From: Alnus glutinosa
Lineage: Eukaryota; Streptophyta; Magnoliopsida; Fagales; Betulaceae
Reading direction: 5' to 3'
DNA length: 64,000 bases
NCBI RefSeq assembly: GCF_958979055.1
Contig: NC_084886.1
Coordinates: forward strand, 45,215,154 to 45,279,153
Made by a program: the position numbers and the translations under genes. The notes below the pieces were generated by a model that was not told the origin of the DNA, made no database searches, and was given only the letters and a program-made list of their open reading frames with translations. Positions 11,626-25,700 of the stretch are shown in pieces (positions within the stretch are counted from its first letter, which is position 1; each line of letters starts with the position of its first letter).

Positions 11626-14600
11626 ATGGTCTATGAAATAAATGAGCAAAAAAGTCAGCAGTATCCCATGCATAAATGTTTTTAAACATACACATGCATG
11701 CAAAATTCTTGGTTCAGTTTCCAGCCAGTGTTTGCTATCCAACATTTTCACTCATGCTTAAGTTACTTGCATATTGATTTACCTGGGTAGATGAATTGGG
11801 TTGGGCTATCTTATTTGTTACTGTGGTGGTGATGGCTTGTTGGAGAATTGATGTTGCATGTAATAGTGAATGTTTTCAAAGCCAACATGAGGTCCGCTAA
11901 CAGATTTCCCAATAAATCCTATATAATATAAATACTAATTATAGGGGTATTTTCAGATTTAGTGTTTAAGTATTTAATAATTTAGCATCAAACAATACTT
12001 ATTCTGCCTTCTGAAGAGCACGCTTTATATCTTCGTCCTAGCATTCTCCTTTGCACTCTTTCTTCTGACTTTGCTCGTGCTTATCTCCAAAATTTGTGCA
12101 TCAAATTGGACAATCACATCATCTGTAGGCATAACTATGAATGAACTGATTATTCACGATACTCTTTTGGAAAAATTTCATTAGCGATATCTTTGAATTT
12201 ATGTATGAACTGAACTTGGTTGTGGAAGTCAAGGAGCATGTATTCTTAGAGTCAGCGTTATATTTGACTGCTTTATAACATGTGCTGAGTTTCAAGTGTG
12301 AGAATGTCTTTGGTTTTGGAAACTAATTTTCCTAGTACTTCTGTGGTAAACACATCTGAAGGACTAGTTGCATACTGAATCAACCTCACTTACCAGTTTG
12401 TTTTCTATTACTATTAATGCCATTTTGTGATGTAAATTAGTATTTCACTTGTAACCTTGAGAAATTTGGCTGAAACCTGCAGAGATTGGGCTAGGGCTCA
12501 TTGGTTTTGGCTTCGTTTTCTCATTTCTTGGTGTAATTCTATTTTTCGACAGGGGTTTGCTTGCTCTTGGGAATGTAAGGCTTATTTAAAACTCAAAACT
12601 TTTTGGCTTGGTTTGTTTTCTAAGGGCATGATTTTGTATCTTTTTGTTATTATCTAATCAGATATTTTGCTTGACCGGGGTAGCCCTTTTGCTCGGCTGG
12701 TACTCCACATGGAATCTCTTCACTAACAAAGCAAACTACAAGGTATGACGAAGGGAAATTCTGTTCTAAATCTATTGAAAGCATCCTTCTCAATTTGATG
12801 GTGCGGGAGACATGATCTTGGGAATGTGTTCAGTTCTTTAGCTCCCGTTCTCCCAAATATAAACTCTCCTCGACAGCTAAAAAAACTTTGCTGTTGGAGC
12901 TAAACAGACCACTCTATATTAGCAGTGTCTACCATATACTATATCATTCCTACTTGCTCACTTCCACATAAGGACCGGAGGCCTGGGCTCTCCAGAAAAC
13001 AAAAAACACCGAATGCAATTTTATATCTGATAGCAATGGAACATTCTCAAATTGCATTGCTATGTGAATTTAAGGTCAGTAGGATATGTCAGTAACTTAA
13101 AATACCTTTTGAGGGCTTCCTTGCTACTAATGATTTGGATCAATAGCAAATGGTCTGTTGTGTCATATACTTACACATAAATGAAAATAAGACCCTGTGT
13201 AGCTGTAAATTGGCTCAACAACCCACCCGCTCTAACTTTGTAATGTCATTGAACTTCTTTGAAGCCTTTGTCTCTATAAACCACATAAAATATGGAAGGC
13301 ATTTTTGGGTACATATTGTTTAGGGGATGGCCTTTGATATTGTTATCTTGTTGGTTAGCAAGAATCTGCATTTCCTGTTGTCCTTTACCTAACCATTTGT
13401 TGTCAAGTTAATGGTGCCCTTGCAGAAAATGGTGAACATGGATTCTTGTTGCCGGATAATTTATCCTCTTTTTTTTTTCCTTTTTTTTTTTTTTTTTTTC
13501 TGAATTGAATATTTAATAACAAATTGTAGAGTTGGGGGGGGGGGGGGATATAACCTTTGAGATTTATACTTCTTCATGTTTAGCATAAAAAGGGGAAGTA
13601 CTACCTATTATGTACAAATATATTATCTAACTTGAAAGCAGATCTTATTGCTGACTTTTTTTTCTTCCGCAGGGTTCAGCTTCTTTTCTTTTAGGACTAT
13701 TTTTCCTGTTCGTTCGGTGGCCAATAGTTGGTATAATCTTGGAAATATATGGTTGTGTTGTTCTCTTTGGGTTAGTTTCTGCTCTCTACCCTAAGTTGCA
13801 AACTGAGTTCTTTTACCTGTGTGGCTCTTAAATATATCTTCCATTGATGTACTTGTAGCGGTTTTTGGCCATCTGTCAAGACGTTTCTCTGTCAGATTCC
13901 AGTTATAGGTTGGATTATACAGTATCCTTTCCTGGTAAGTCTGGTATTTTATACTGTTTCAGTTTTCAAGACACTTTTGGTTGCTTCATACCTCTCTCTC
14001 TCTCTTGGTTATCAACCCCCCCCCCCCCCCCCCCCCGCGCACACGTGTGCATGTAGCTTTGACTATTTACAGCATGAACAGCACATATCCAAAGTCCTCA
14101 CGCTCGCAGATACATACATGCATGCAAAAATTTATATTTAGGATGGAATGGTGTTTTACTTGCAGGACGGTTTATTTTTGCGTGCTTATACTTATCTTGT
14201 TTGCTTCTATGGAAATTCTTTCATGGAAAAAAGATGCATATTAGGAGAGTGGTTACAAAATAAAATGGTCAAATGATCTATATTGGCAGAAATAATTTGG
14301 AAAATGTCAGTTAAATAGTTGTTTTCCCCAGTTTTCTGATGATCTAAACAGAAAATCATGAATTTCTCTGAGAGGTCTTTAGAGAGACTACGATCTCTAT
14401 CTAAACAGAGTTTTCTTTCCCAACAATCTCACAAAGGTCTTGAGTAAGAAAATAAGCTCCCATAATTTCCAGCATTCTTGGATGCTTTTCTTGTGAAACA
14501 TAAGTTCCATATGGCAAAAGCATCTTTGAAATTGATTTAGCTGTTTATAGCATCCAGAATTTTTGCCCAACATGATTAAGGATACACTTGGTGCCCTGAA

Positions 14601-14732
14601 CTTTCTTTATCATATTCAGAAGAGATTATTTTGCTTTTAGATATATTTAATCCTGTAGACTTGTTATATCAGATACAAGTACTTATGCTATCTTCTAATG
14701 ACTAGCAGCTTCTCGATCGCCTGAGGAGTTGA
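11626..14732 (+). CDS. GOT1: GOT1-type vesicle transport protein
   Basis: Got1/Sft2-like membrane protein of the early secretory pathway, involved in ER-Golgi traffic (family knowledge). Six coding exons join in frame: 11626-11653, 12483-12574, 12662-12742, 13673-13770, 13859-13934 and 14709-14732, giving 132 residues, the normal length for the family. The protein reads KKIGLGLIGFGFVFSFLGV, then DRGLLALGN, LLLGWYSTWNLFTNKANYKG, FVRWPIVGIILEIYG, GFWPSVKTF and QIPVIGWIIQYPFLLLDRLR. It has four hydrophobic membrane spans and a short cytosolic N-terminus (MVYEINEQ). All introns are GT-AG. The first exon is only 28 bases and the last only 24, so automated prediction may miss both. Introns 3 and 5 hold runs of 14 G and 21 C. 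The symbol is at family level; which paralogue it is cannot be told. Confidence 0.93.
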
Positions 14733-16156
14733 AACTAAACGTTGGTTCTGATGTTTGCGGTTGAAGTATTCCAATATTTGGTTAACTATCTGAAGATGAT
14801 TGTCGACAGCTTAGAGGAGGTTGTCAATTCAAGAATCCATCATCGGATTAGTGTAAAAGGTAAAACCACTGGATAGGATGTGAACCACCATAGTCGAGAG
14901 CAGCTTGTTACCATTTTTCTTTTTGTTGTTCTACAATTAACAATACCTGTTAGAGAGGATGCGCTGTAGGTCAAGTGATTCAGTCGTTTCTTTTGCAATT
15001 TAGTGTAAAATAATGATAAAACTTTTTTATCTTTGATAAAAATTATAATAACACCTGCATGTAGTTTATTGGAGTAAATTCCTTCCCTAGTTTATTGGAG
15101 TATTGTAATGTGAACCGTTAGATGCATACATGGTTTCGGTGATTATTGGGGATTTGGATTCCCAGTAAAATTATTTTTCAACGTGCGGAATAAGAATACT
15201 GCTGACTCTAAACTGGAGATTAATCCCAGATGCCTCGTCAGGAAAGGTCAAAAAAGAAAAAAAAAAAAAAGAAGAAAAAAAAAAGAAAAAGAAAAAAAAA
15301 ACCCCTAAAAATTCCAATCAGGAAGGCAACGATTCATGGCAGACCAAACCCAGGTTTACTGTGAAATAGGAAAGATGAGAGCTGAATAGCTCCTCTGTCT
15401 CATTAACAGTGTCCTGCGACACTAACGGACACTCCCACTAAAGCAACACACTTAACCAACGAAAGATAACTATTTTATTAATCAACTGACTAATTAATTA
15501 ATAAACAAAGGAATAATAAATAATAATTTTACTATACCATTTATGGAACCATCCTAAGAAATGATGAAGGAGAAAGCAACGGAATGGAATCCCAATTTAT
15601 CTTGCTAATAATACTCGTTGAAATAACTAAGAGTTTATAGTTTACAAGTCAACCGCCAACTAACTAAATTGACAAGTCAAATTTTTTTATTACTAATTTG
15701 TAAAGTAGAAATGCTAAATACTTCATTCTCATCCTACCACAATCTTATTAGGCTGATGTGATAGTGTCTATCAGCATTTGTGTGTGTGTTTTTTTTTTTT
15801 AACAGCAGCTGATCTAAGGACTGATGGGCACTGCCATATCAGTCCACTGGATGAATGTGACATAAGAGCATTGTTTTTTTGTAAATGACTTGTAGTAAAA
15901 GTTGTAATATCCGTGTCATAAGACTCAATAATACAAAATCGCCACAAAACTCTTTTAAGTTTAGCGGAGAAGTTTTGGTCGAACTTGGTTGAGAACCTTC
16001 TATATGTTGGAATCAGAAAATAAGTACCCGATTTTGCACCCATTATAGAACATTGGGTAGTGTAATATTAGTTCATGACAATATTATATATAGTTTGCGT
16101 GAGGCATTGAGTTCGGTTTTTTGACATTAGGCCCTGATAGCTACTTTATACTGCAG
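14733..16156. other. Intergenic, GOT1 3' side
   Basis: Contains the GOT1 3' untranslated region (end not placed), A-rich tracts around 15255-15301, and AT-rich DNA. A minus-strand open frame at 15771-16043 has no recognisable domain and looks fortuitous. Confidence 0.5.
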
Positions 16157-16249
16157 GGATTAGTCAGTGAAGCAAAAGTGGATTCTTTCAATTTGCCCAT
16201 TTATTACACCTCCCCTAAGGAGTTGAAGGCGTTGATTGAAAGAAATTGA
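16157..16249 (+). pseudogene. SABATH methyltransferase exon fragment
   Basis: After an acceptor-like ctgcag the sequence reads GLVSEAKVDSFNLPIYYTSP followed by KELKALIERN and a stop. This matches the conserved segment of SABATH carboxyl methyltransferases (salicylate/jasmonate/benzoate type) that follows the core Rossmann fold and helps line the substrate pocket (family knowledge). About 30 residues remain of a protein of about 360. No upstream S-adenosylmethionine-binding exons were found in the preceding 1.4 kb, and a stop directly follows IERN. It is therefore an isolated relic. Confidence 0.7.
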
Positions 16250-16766
16250 ATAAAGTTTTCCTCCGACTTAAAGTCATAAGAAATTCCTCAAACCTAGTAT
16301 ATTCGTATGTTCTTAAAGCATGTTATTCTCATAAGCAATTTATTTCTATCATGAAACAAAGATCGCTGGTTGAAACGCTCTTTAACCCTCTTTTCTCGAG
16401 GCCAAACTCGCCCATCCAAACACCGCAAAGAAACTCCACTCAAAATAAGGCTCAACAGGAAATCTCCCACCTCAATATTTGACAGCAAAAATGGCTCTGC
16501 ACTTATCTAGTACATAGACCATTGTCTATCAAACATCAAATTATTAGTATCATTTCATAAATGTCAACATTCTTTAGTCGCTATACATAGAAAAATCCTT
16601 GTATATACGAAGCACGGCGGGATTATCAAGATGAACAAGCTATACGATCATGAATGAGATTTAGCTAAATTCAATCCAGTAAACCCACGATGGAACAGAG
16701 CAACGGATAACACATCACAAGAAATCAAATTTTACAGCCAAAGAGGATAGATGTTACACAGCTACA
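16250..16766. other. Intergenic / ALIX 3' flank
   Basis: Probably includes the ALIX 3' untranslated region (minus strand). Antiparallel open frames near 16246-16488 show no domain. Nothing else was recognised. Confidence 0.5.
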
Positions 16767-19700
16767 CTATTGTTGCTTATAGTAACCACTTTGGTGAGGA
16801 GGATATGGAGCTGGAATGGTGTAAGGAGGCCGAGGAACAGATCCAGGTTGTTGTGCATGGGCATTGTAGTATGGGCCTCGCCACCCTGGATAAGCAGGTT
16901 GGCCATACTCGTGGCTCGCAGGTGGCTGCTGTTGGGCCTGATGAGGCGGATATGGAGAAGCAGAAGTAGCTGGAACATGGTAAGGAGACGGTGGCTGTGA
17001 GGAGCTATACGGGGGAGGAGGGTGAGTGTAACCTGCCATTGGTGGCTGCTCACGTGGCTGGTAATAAGGTGTTTGTGAACGAGGATCTACTTGCTGTTGT
17101 GGATTGGATCTCTGAGTCTGATGTCCTGCTGAAGGGTAGTTGCTGTTGTATCCACCTGTGTTTTTACCATCCTGGAAATTGAGGCCCGCCATTTGTCTTT
17201 GCACATCTTCCATCATTTCCCGACACTGAATGTTTCTGGTCATGACAAAATCACTGCACTGCTGCTTCACATTTGTGATTGCGTCCTGGTGAAAAAACCC
17301 GGCTCATATATGAAGAACATTTGTGATGAGACCTAATATCTAGTCATTTCTAGCGAAGTTCACAGATACAATGATGTGAAAATCACACGCACGCACACGT
17401 TGCGAGATCTATGCGCAGCAATGATACTAAAGTGCATAGACAGCTACAAAGAGGGGCAGGCGTATACTTGAACAATAACTTCTATTAAAATAAATACTAA
17501 CACCATCCAGTCTAAAGCAACAACTGAGCAATTTCTTACCTGAAGAGTAACATAGAACTTCAAGCCCTCGTTGATGTTCTCCTTAATCTCTCTATACTTG
17601 GCTATGGCAGCTTGAATCTGCTTATAACATTTCTCACGAGATGCTGGAAAATATATAGAGGGAAAAAATCAAAACAAAACATATTGAAAAGAAAAGAATA
17701 TACTCCATTTGAATTGAAAAACGCAGCCTGTAAGCATCATCAAAACATGCAAGCATCACCAAAGTAAGGAATTATAGTACTTTGTTTCAAAGGAAAGTAA
17801 AGAACTTAATAAAGCAAAAATACTATTATCATTTAAAAAGAGACAGAAAATAGGGGAAAAGTATGATAATAGAATCTGATTATGTGATGTCATTTGACTA
17901 CCAGAATGGGACATTTAGAGAAACGTGAAAAAAATAGAATCCGATTAGGTTTATTATCAGAAACAGGTGGACAGAACAAACATGGATTTCACAATTTCAG
18001 GGAATATGAACCACTAAATCACGGTCACGTCAACTAGGATCCCATGTGTTGATGGGGTTATTACTTCGAATCCATCATTAGGTTAGATTTTCAATACCCA
18101 ACTCTCAAATGTATACTGTCTATGTCAATTGCAGTAGCAAACGGAAGCTGACATGCCCGCGCAGCATTGTGTAAATGAAAAATTTTGTGCCATTCAAAGC
18201 TGTTAGGCTCTAAAAGCATAAGCATAGCATGTATGAAGATTTTTCACACATTTGATAATATGTATCAACAATAGCAAATCGAAAGCATGCTTAAAGAAAT
18301 CTAAAAGACAAACAGATAAAGTACAAATTATTACAATCCCCAACCAACCTTTATAGTCCTCAAGATTAAAGATGGCCGAAAAATCATCATTTTGAGCCTG
18401 TAAAAAACGATAAACAATCAGATTTATACGTGAAACATTATCCAGTCAACACAAATCCGTAAAATCACAGGCCTTGCTCACAGTAAAACATCACATTTGA
18501 AAAAATAAAATAAAAAACTGATATTCAAATAAAATAAGAGAAAATACTGCAATTAAATAAAGAATTAGACCTGGATTTGCAGCAACAACTGTTCTTGTGC
18601 CTCCATATTTTGGGCAATTTCTTCACAAATGTGATCATACTTTGATATCTCTTTCCTGAAAAGATCCTCATAGGAGCCAGTTGATGTCATCAGCTTTGGT
18701 AGTATATCATCCTGAAGCCATATATAGAAAATAAGCACAACCAAGTATATCATAATGTATCACAGCAAGACTAACAATTACTTTCTTTCTTTTTTATGAT
18801 GGGGGTAAGGCCACTTCGTATACCTAGCCCTGAAAGATAAACCCCGGACCCTTGCAAGGCACTCAATATGTTAGTCACAGCAAGACTAACAATTACTGGA
18901 ACAATAAAATGCACAAACATTGATCATGATACAATTTTCTGACCACCGCAATGGCCAGCCTGATATGTAGAAAGCAAACAACCAACTGATTGATTTTTAC
19001 ATGCAAAGACTCAATAACGCTTGCACCAGATATGCTTTTTCTGGTAAGTATGCACCAGACTACTACCTCGAGAAAATTAAAAGAAGGGAGATAAGTGGAA
19101 AATCAGGATATCTTGCAAACTCGAAGTGGGAGTCAGTTCACCCCCCCCCCCCCCCCCCCCCCCCAACCCCCCAAATAAAACAAAAAAAAAGAAGAAAAAA
19201 CCCAGAAAATAAAGAAAAGAAAAAGAAGAAAAGAGATTCTGCAATGCAATTAATGTGCCCGTGTGCATTCCTATCCCTTATTCAACATCAAATATCAAGC
19301 CAAACCCTCTGTATGATGTAATTCAACTGTTATTTTTGTAATACCACAGTGGATCTCATATTCAAACCATATTAGCTGGTAAATTTAGTTCATGAGCTGA
19401 CTAGCAGTTTTGAACCCTAGTTCTGTGGTTACTTTTTATGAATATATTAAGCTAATTAGACCAATACGGCAAACAACTAATGCTCAAAACTCACTTTTTT
19501 CATATTGTTGAAAATACTCACTATAATAATGACCTAGAGATAATCGAAAGCGATGTCAGCAGTAAGTCTTATGGTTAAGTATCATGAGAAAATTAAACAA
19601 CGAATCTCATGTTTAGCTCAAGGCAAATAGCTCAACAACAAATTAATTCCCATCAGCCACATGAGAAACAGATAAAGTTTGGGTTGCCATCAAAACTATA

Positions 19701-22700
19701 CATAAAGTATTCCATGAGGCAAAAAGCATACAGGAGAAACAATATTTCAAGAGGGGGAATTCAACGTGGCCTCAAAAAACAAAAATAAATAAGCATTCAA
19801 CATGCCCACTACACAATCACGTGCATGCAATGAACAAACCAAACAAGGCATAACTCTTGCACGCTTCCTATGTACTGGGGTGCACTAGAATATAATTTAT
19901 AATAATGCACACCTTCCTTTTCATCTCTTTAAGCATGTCTTCAAGACCAGCCCGCTGTGCACCAAGAGTTTCCAATTGCCTCTGTATTGAACATGCAAGG
20001 TTAAAAAGTGTAGCCAAACACAAAAGTAGCACATAACTATACGAACCTTAAAACAGCTTGAGATAAGGTTTATACAAAAGCAAGATACATTAAGAATGGA
20101 CAGATCTTTTTTCTCAGAGACTTTGCCATAGTCTTTAAGGGTAAGAAAATATGCTCTGTACTACATGTTATACAATTTTTAAAAAATTCTCAACGTTTTG
20201 TGTACATTATCAACTTTTATAACAGTTTGATTGTTTTGCATGTTACCACATCTCCAGATACCTTGTAAGTTTTTGGTGTAAACCCCCAGAGTCTAGGTTC
20301 TAAGGATCAGTTGACAGAGGAAGCAGATAAGTCAAGTTCTGTAAACTCCTATCTCTTCAGACAAATAAGCCAATATACCCATGCCGATCATTGAGCACAT
20401 GAGGCCCACAAATATTTTAGGCGCACGATTGCAACTAGTTATCCTTTAACTTCTAAGCTTGTACGAACATTTTTCGAATGTATCTCAGAGACGCCTTCCT
20501 AGAATTTTTTTCAGATCATTTTTTATTGATGTTGGATTGTGGTGTGGTGAGCAGGGGTAGTAAGTACTTTAAGTTTGAGAATATGTGGCTGGAGTCGGAG
20601 GGTTTTCTGGTGCAGGTGAAAACTTGGTGAGTGTCCTACAGTCATCAGGATTCCCCAAGTTACGTTTTGGCACAAAAATTGAAAGCATTGAAATCGGATT
20701 TGAAGAAATGGAATGAGGAGGTGGTAATTTAAGGAAGCAGAAGAAGGAGATGGTGGATTGTATTTGTGAGATGCATATGATTGCAGAGGAAAGACCTTTA
20801 CCTGAAGATGAAGGGTTGAGGAAGGAAGATATTTCTAGAGAGCTTGAAAGGAGTATCCTCCTTGAAGAAGTGAGTTGGATACAGAAGTTAAGGGCCTTTT
20901 GGTTGGGAGAGGGAGATAAAAATACTAAATTCTTTCATCGATTGGCAAATTTGCATAGAAGAAATACTCATTGGAGTCTTTAGTTGTGAATGGGACCATG
21001 TCTTCTAACTTTGCAAAAATCAAATGGCATATTGTGAACTTTATACAAACAACTGTATTTCTAAACAATATAATTGGCGATCAAAGGACGGTCTTTCATT
21101 CCTTTCCATTGATGCGGAGGAAAGAAATTGGATAGAGACTTTGAGGAGAGTGAAGTGTTGGAGGTGGTGAGAAATTTCAATGGGGATAAGAGGACATTAT
21201 GGAAGTGTTGGGAGGTATTAAAAGAGGACATTATGGAAGTTTTTAAGGAGTTTCATAGACGAGGGAAGTTTGAGTGGTGGTGTGTATAAAATTATTTTTA
21301 AGGTCCTAGTGAATAGGTTGAAATCGGTATTGGGAAAGATTGTTTCAAGTTCACAGGATTCGTTTATCAGAGGTAGACAAATCCTGGATTATGTCCTGGT
21401 GGCGAATGAATGACAGATATAGGAAACCGGGAGAGATGTGTAAATTGGATTTGGAGAAGTCCTATGATCATGTTAATTGAGAGATTTTGTTGTATTTGTT
21501 GAAAAGATGTGGCTTTGGGGAGAGTTTCTGAACTTGCGCGGATTAAGACAGGGGACCCAATGTCTCCTTTATTGTTTGTGGTTGTTATTGAGGTATTAAG
21601 TAAGATGTTGTCTGTTACAGTGGACAATGGACTCCCATCAGGATTTTTGGTGAGATCGAGGAATAATAAGGATATGATGGTGTCACATTTATTGTTTGGA
21701 GATGATACTTTAACCTTTTGTGAGGCTAATTGTGAACAACTTCGTCACATGCGGTGTTTCTTTTATGTTTTGAAGCGGTGTCAGGGTTGAAGATAAATTT
21801 GTCCAAGTCAGAGATAGTTCATGTAGACGATGTGGGTGATATAGAGGGTTTGGCTAATATTCTTAGGTCTATAATGGCTTCTTTGCCGATGAAGTATTTG
21901 GATATTCCTTTGGGAGCCTCTTACAAGGCTTCTACCATTTGGAATGGCATTATTGAAAAAATGGAACATCGTTTGGCGGGCTAGAAGAAGCTTTATCTAT
22001 CTAAGGGAGGCAGGTTGACTTTGATAAAAAGTACTCATTCTAATTTAAAACTTTAGAGGGATTTTCTATGGGTGGAACTGGCAATGAGTTTAAGTTCCAT
22101 TTAGCAAAGTGTCAAAATTTGTACTTCGATAAAATCAAGAGGATTGGGGGTAAAAAATCTAATTCAATTTAACCGAGCCCTTTTGGGTAAGTGGTTGTGG
22201 TGGAATGCTAAATTTGTGGAAATTGGTGGTGGGTACTAAATATGATAGTTTGGGGGGAGGTTGTTGTTCTTAGGAGGTTGTGGGACCCTACGGAGTGGGA
22301 GTGTGGAAATGTATAAGGAGGGAGTGGGAAGTTTTTCTCTAAATTTGTCAGCTATGAGGTGGGAGATGGATCTAAGGTGCGGTTTTGACATGATTTATGG
22401 TATGGGAACTGCCCTTGAAGATTTCTTATATGGAATTATTTAGAGAGTGCAAGGAGCTTTGAAGGTCGTGAGACCGCAATGTTAGAGCTGAAAAAGACGT
22501 TCCAAACCCTTTACACATGGATAGTTGTGTTCAATGGCTTGCATGTTTCTAATTTTTCTGAGCGTTTGGATTTTTGTTCATCTTTTTCTCCACATTAGGA
22601 GTTTCTCCTGTATCTTTCATGTGTACTAGGGTTGTGTCCCTCTGCACTATTAATGAAATTGAATTACTTATTTAAAGAAAAGAAAAAAAAAGAAAAAAAA

Positions 22701-25700
22701 AAAAACATGCATGCATGCAGACACATTTCTTTTTTTAATCTTTCTACAAATACTTCAAGAGTTTATGGCAATTCCACAATTCTAAGCTTTGAAATTTAAA
22801 TTCCAATCCCAGAATAATGGTGCCAAAAGTACAGTCCAACCACAAAATAAATGTAATAAGCTTTCTTAATCCATCATCATCCAAACAAGAAGCCATTAGT
22901 TTAGTTTGATTCTTGTTCAAACAATTTCTGAAGATCAAATATGTTCAATATAAATAGCATGATATAATTTCATAATACGTATTTCAAATAATGTTAAATC
23001 ATATTTATTCAATATAAATAGCATGATAACTATGATGTAAGTTATGTGAAACAACCAGTATGATATGACTAGATTGTTATAATCTTCTTTAAAGCTGCAA
23101 ACCAATCTCTAAGCAAATGAGAGCATGAAAAGATACACGTTCCTTACCGGGGGGGGGGGGGGGCAGGGTTATAAACAGAATCCTAATCACAAGCATTATA
23201 GATTGAGACAGCATTTAGGAAATAAAAAATTGGCTCAGAAATAAAAGAAGAAAAGGATTTTACCAAGCTCTGCTTCAGAGCCCCCACGATAGCATCTTCA
23301 TTGGCATCTAGAGACATTATTGGCCTTGCCAAAGTCGGGAGGGCTGATTCAATCTGATAAAGGAAAATGCACGAATGGGATTTACAAACAAATTGAACCC
23401 ATAGAGAGGAGATTACTTATTAAAATCTGTTAAGGAAAACAACACCAGCCAATCCATAGTGCAAAAAACTGAACCCAACTGCCATATCCAAACAATCAAA
23501 ATACAGGATGAAAATTAAAGTAAAATATCTAAATCAAATAACTAGCGAGTATTTTGTGAAATCTTATCAAGACCACCGAGTAAAAAATGAGAAGCGGGCA
23601 ATACAAAAGGCCTTTATGACTAGTGTGAGAAAAGGTGCAAGAAACTTTACATGTGTTAGTTTCACAAAACATTAACAAAAGAAAAAAGAAATAAATTCCA
23701 GAAACCTGTTTTCTACCCATTTCTTTGATACCCACTTCTCAGAAACTTAAAAAATGAAGTCCTGTGCGGTAGGAAAATGGCATCCAGAATTTTATTCCAG
23801 AGCACCTATTTTTTCCTGGAAAGATGAAAACTTCTGAGGATATAAATTTATTTTGGAAAGCAATTTTTTTTTTGGCTCTTTCCATTTCTAACTTCCTAGA
23901 AAATCATATCAGTCCTACACAAATTGAAGATTGAATGACCAAGTACTTTAGCAATAAATTGTTTTAAGGGGGGGAAAAAAAGCTGCTAAATAAAAGAAAT
24001 TTTCCATTGAAACAAACACAGCCCTAAGGACCACAAATTTCATACCAAAGAACTATGGAAAAGGAAAAATCCTTGAAACAAGAAATTTCTTTAAACCTCT
24101 GGTTACAAGCATTTTCCGTACAGTCTATTTCCTATATTGCATGATGGATGCATTGCATGAGACCTATGATATAAGACAGAGAAGATAACGAAGAAACATA
24201 AACAATGCAAACAGTTGAACAAACATACCGGACGGCGATCAAGGATTGACATGAATGCTGAGTGTTCCCTCACCGAACGTTCAATCCGGCCATCACTGTC
24301 TGCAGCTTGCTTCAAGTTAGCTGCAAATCTATTCAACCTATCCTGTAAGTTCTTTGTTAGAGTGGTGGACTGAGGTCTTGTCCATCGCGTTCCAAATTGG
24401 CTTCTAAATTGAGCATCTTCTCTTGCCTCTTTCTGCAAGAGCTCCTCTATCTGGATCAGCATCTCCTGGTTCACCCTCCTCAGATCCATAAGTTGCTGTA
24501 ACTCTGCTTCCAATCCAGCTGGGCCCCCACTTATCTGCACCGCCTCCACATCTTCTTTAAGACCTGTTGGGAGAGTAAAATTCCCTTCTAGAGCGAGAAT
24601 AGATTCCGGTAGGTCCATCTCCTTGAGCCTTACTCGGGTCAACTCACTGGCTTGTTGCAATTTTTCAGCTTGTGTTCTGATAATGTCATCCACCATCTCC
24701 GTGTACCTGGAAAGAGCCTTGGCACTGCTGTCTGGAACAAGGCTTGCAAACATCTTCTCCTTGCTCGCATCCAATACCTCATTCATTGCCATCGGCTTAA
24801 CCATTGAGAATGCTGGAAGAGGTGGTAAGGAACTCGGAGATGGAACCCTCATGAGGTAAACTCTATCATTCTCCTTCATGGCCCTCTCTAGGTTCCGATT
24901 GAGATTGGCCTCTAACTTGCTAATTGCATCTAGAAGTTGTGCTGCAGCACCCTTTGAGGATTTCTTTACCTCGGTTAAAGCACTAACCCCACTCCTCAAC
25001 CGTGCAATTTCCTCCGCGATCTCTTCTTTCTCATGCAGCTCTAAACCGTACCTATAGCAAGCTTCTGCATAAAACAGAGCCGCCTTTAGTTGCACATGGG
25101 ATATCCAAGCCTTGTCAAAATGCTGGTTCAGAGGCGCAACATTCAGGGCCGCCAAAGCTTCTTCATAGTACACCCCAACCTGTAATTACATCCATATCTC
25201 AAAGCAACTTAGAACAAACACTATATCAATCACTGAGCAAACCCCACGTAACAATTGTGGGTTACAAAAATATACCTGAGATTCCCAAATAATATCTTGT
25301 TAAAACCAACTATAATTGACCATTTTCACAAAGTTAGCAGCACATAATTCACTTGTGCACTATTACCAGTTTCCCACTTCTTAAAACAGCAAAATTCACA
25401 ATTTCATCCTCTTATCTTTTTTTTCTAAGCTACAATTTCATCTATTTGATTAAACTGAATCTCTCATATCAGTGATGAAATCAAAGCACTAACTCATTCA
25501 TTGGTTACCAAAGAAACTTGTACACAAACAGACCTGCCTGGAGATCTTGGCGCAGACCCCCGGGGTGCTCCCTTTGGCGATGGTGTTCTCGAAGACGCAC
25601 TCCTGCGCCTGCGCCAGCATGAGCCGCTCGAGCATCCCGGCGCACTCCACCGAGATGTCCACGGTCGTCGAGCTCCCGATCGACGCCTTGGTCGCCGCAT

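Noticed and set aside
13981-14244. 87-codon + strand frame with a Pro run
   Set aside because: The Pro run is the C21 homopolymer in GOT1 intron 5, not a gene.
16770-17182. Several + strand frames over the ALIX 3' exon
   Set aside because: They are shadows of the Pro/Gln/Tyr-rich ALIX tail on the other strand, with no domain of their own.
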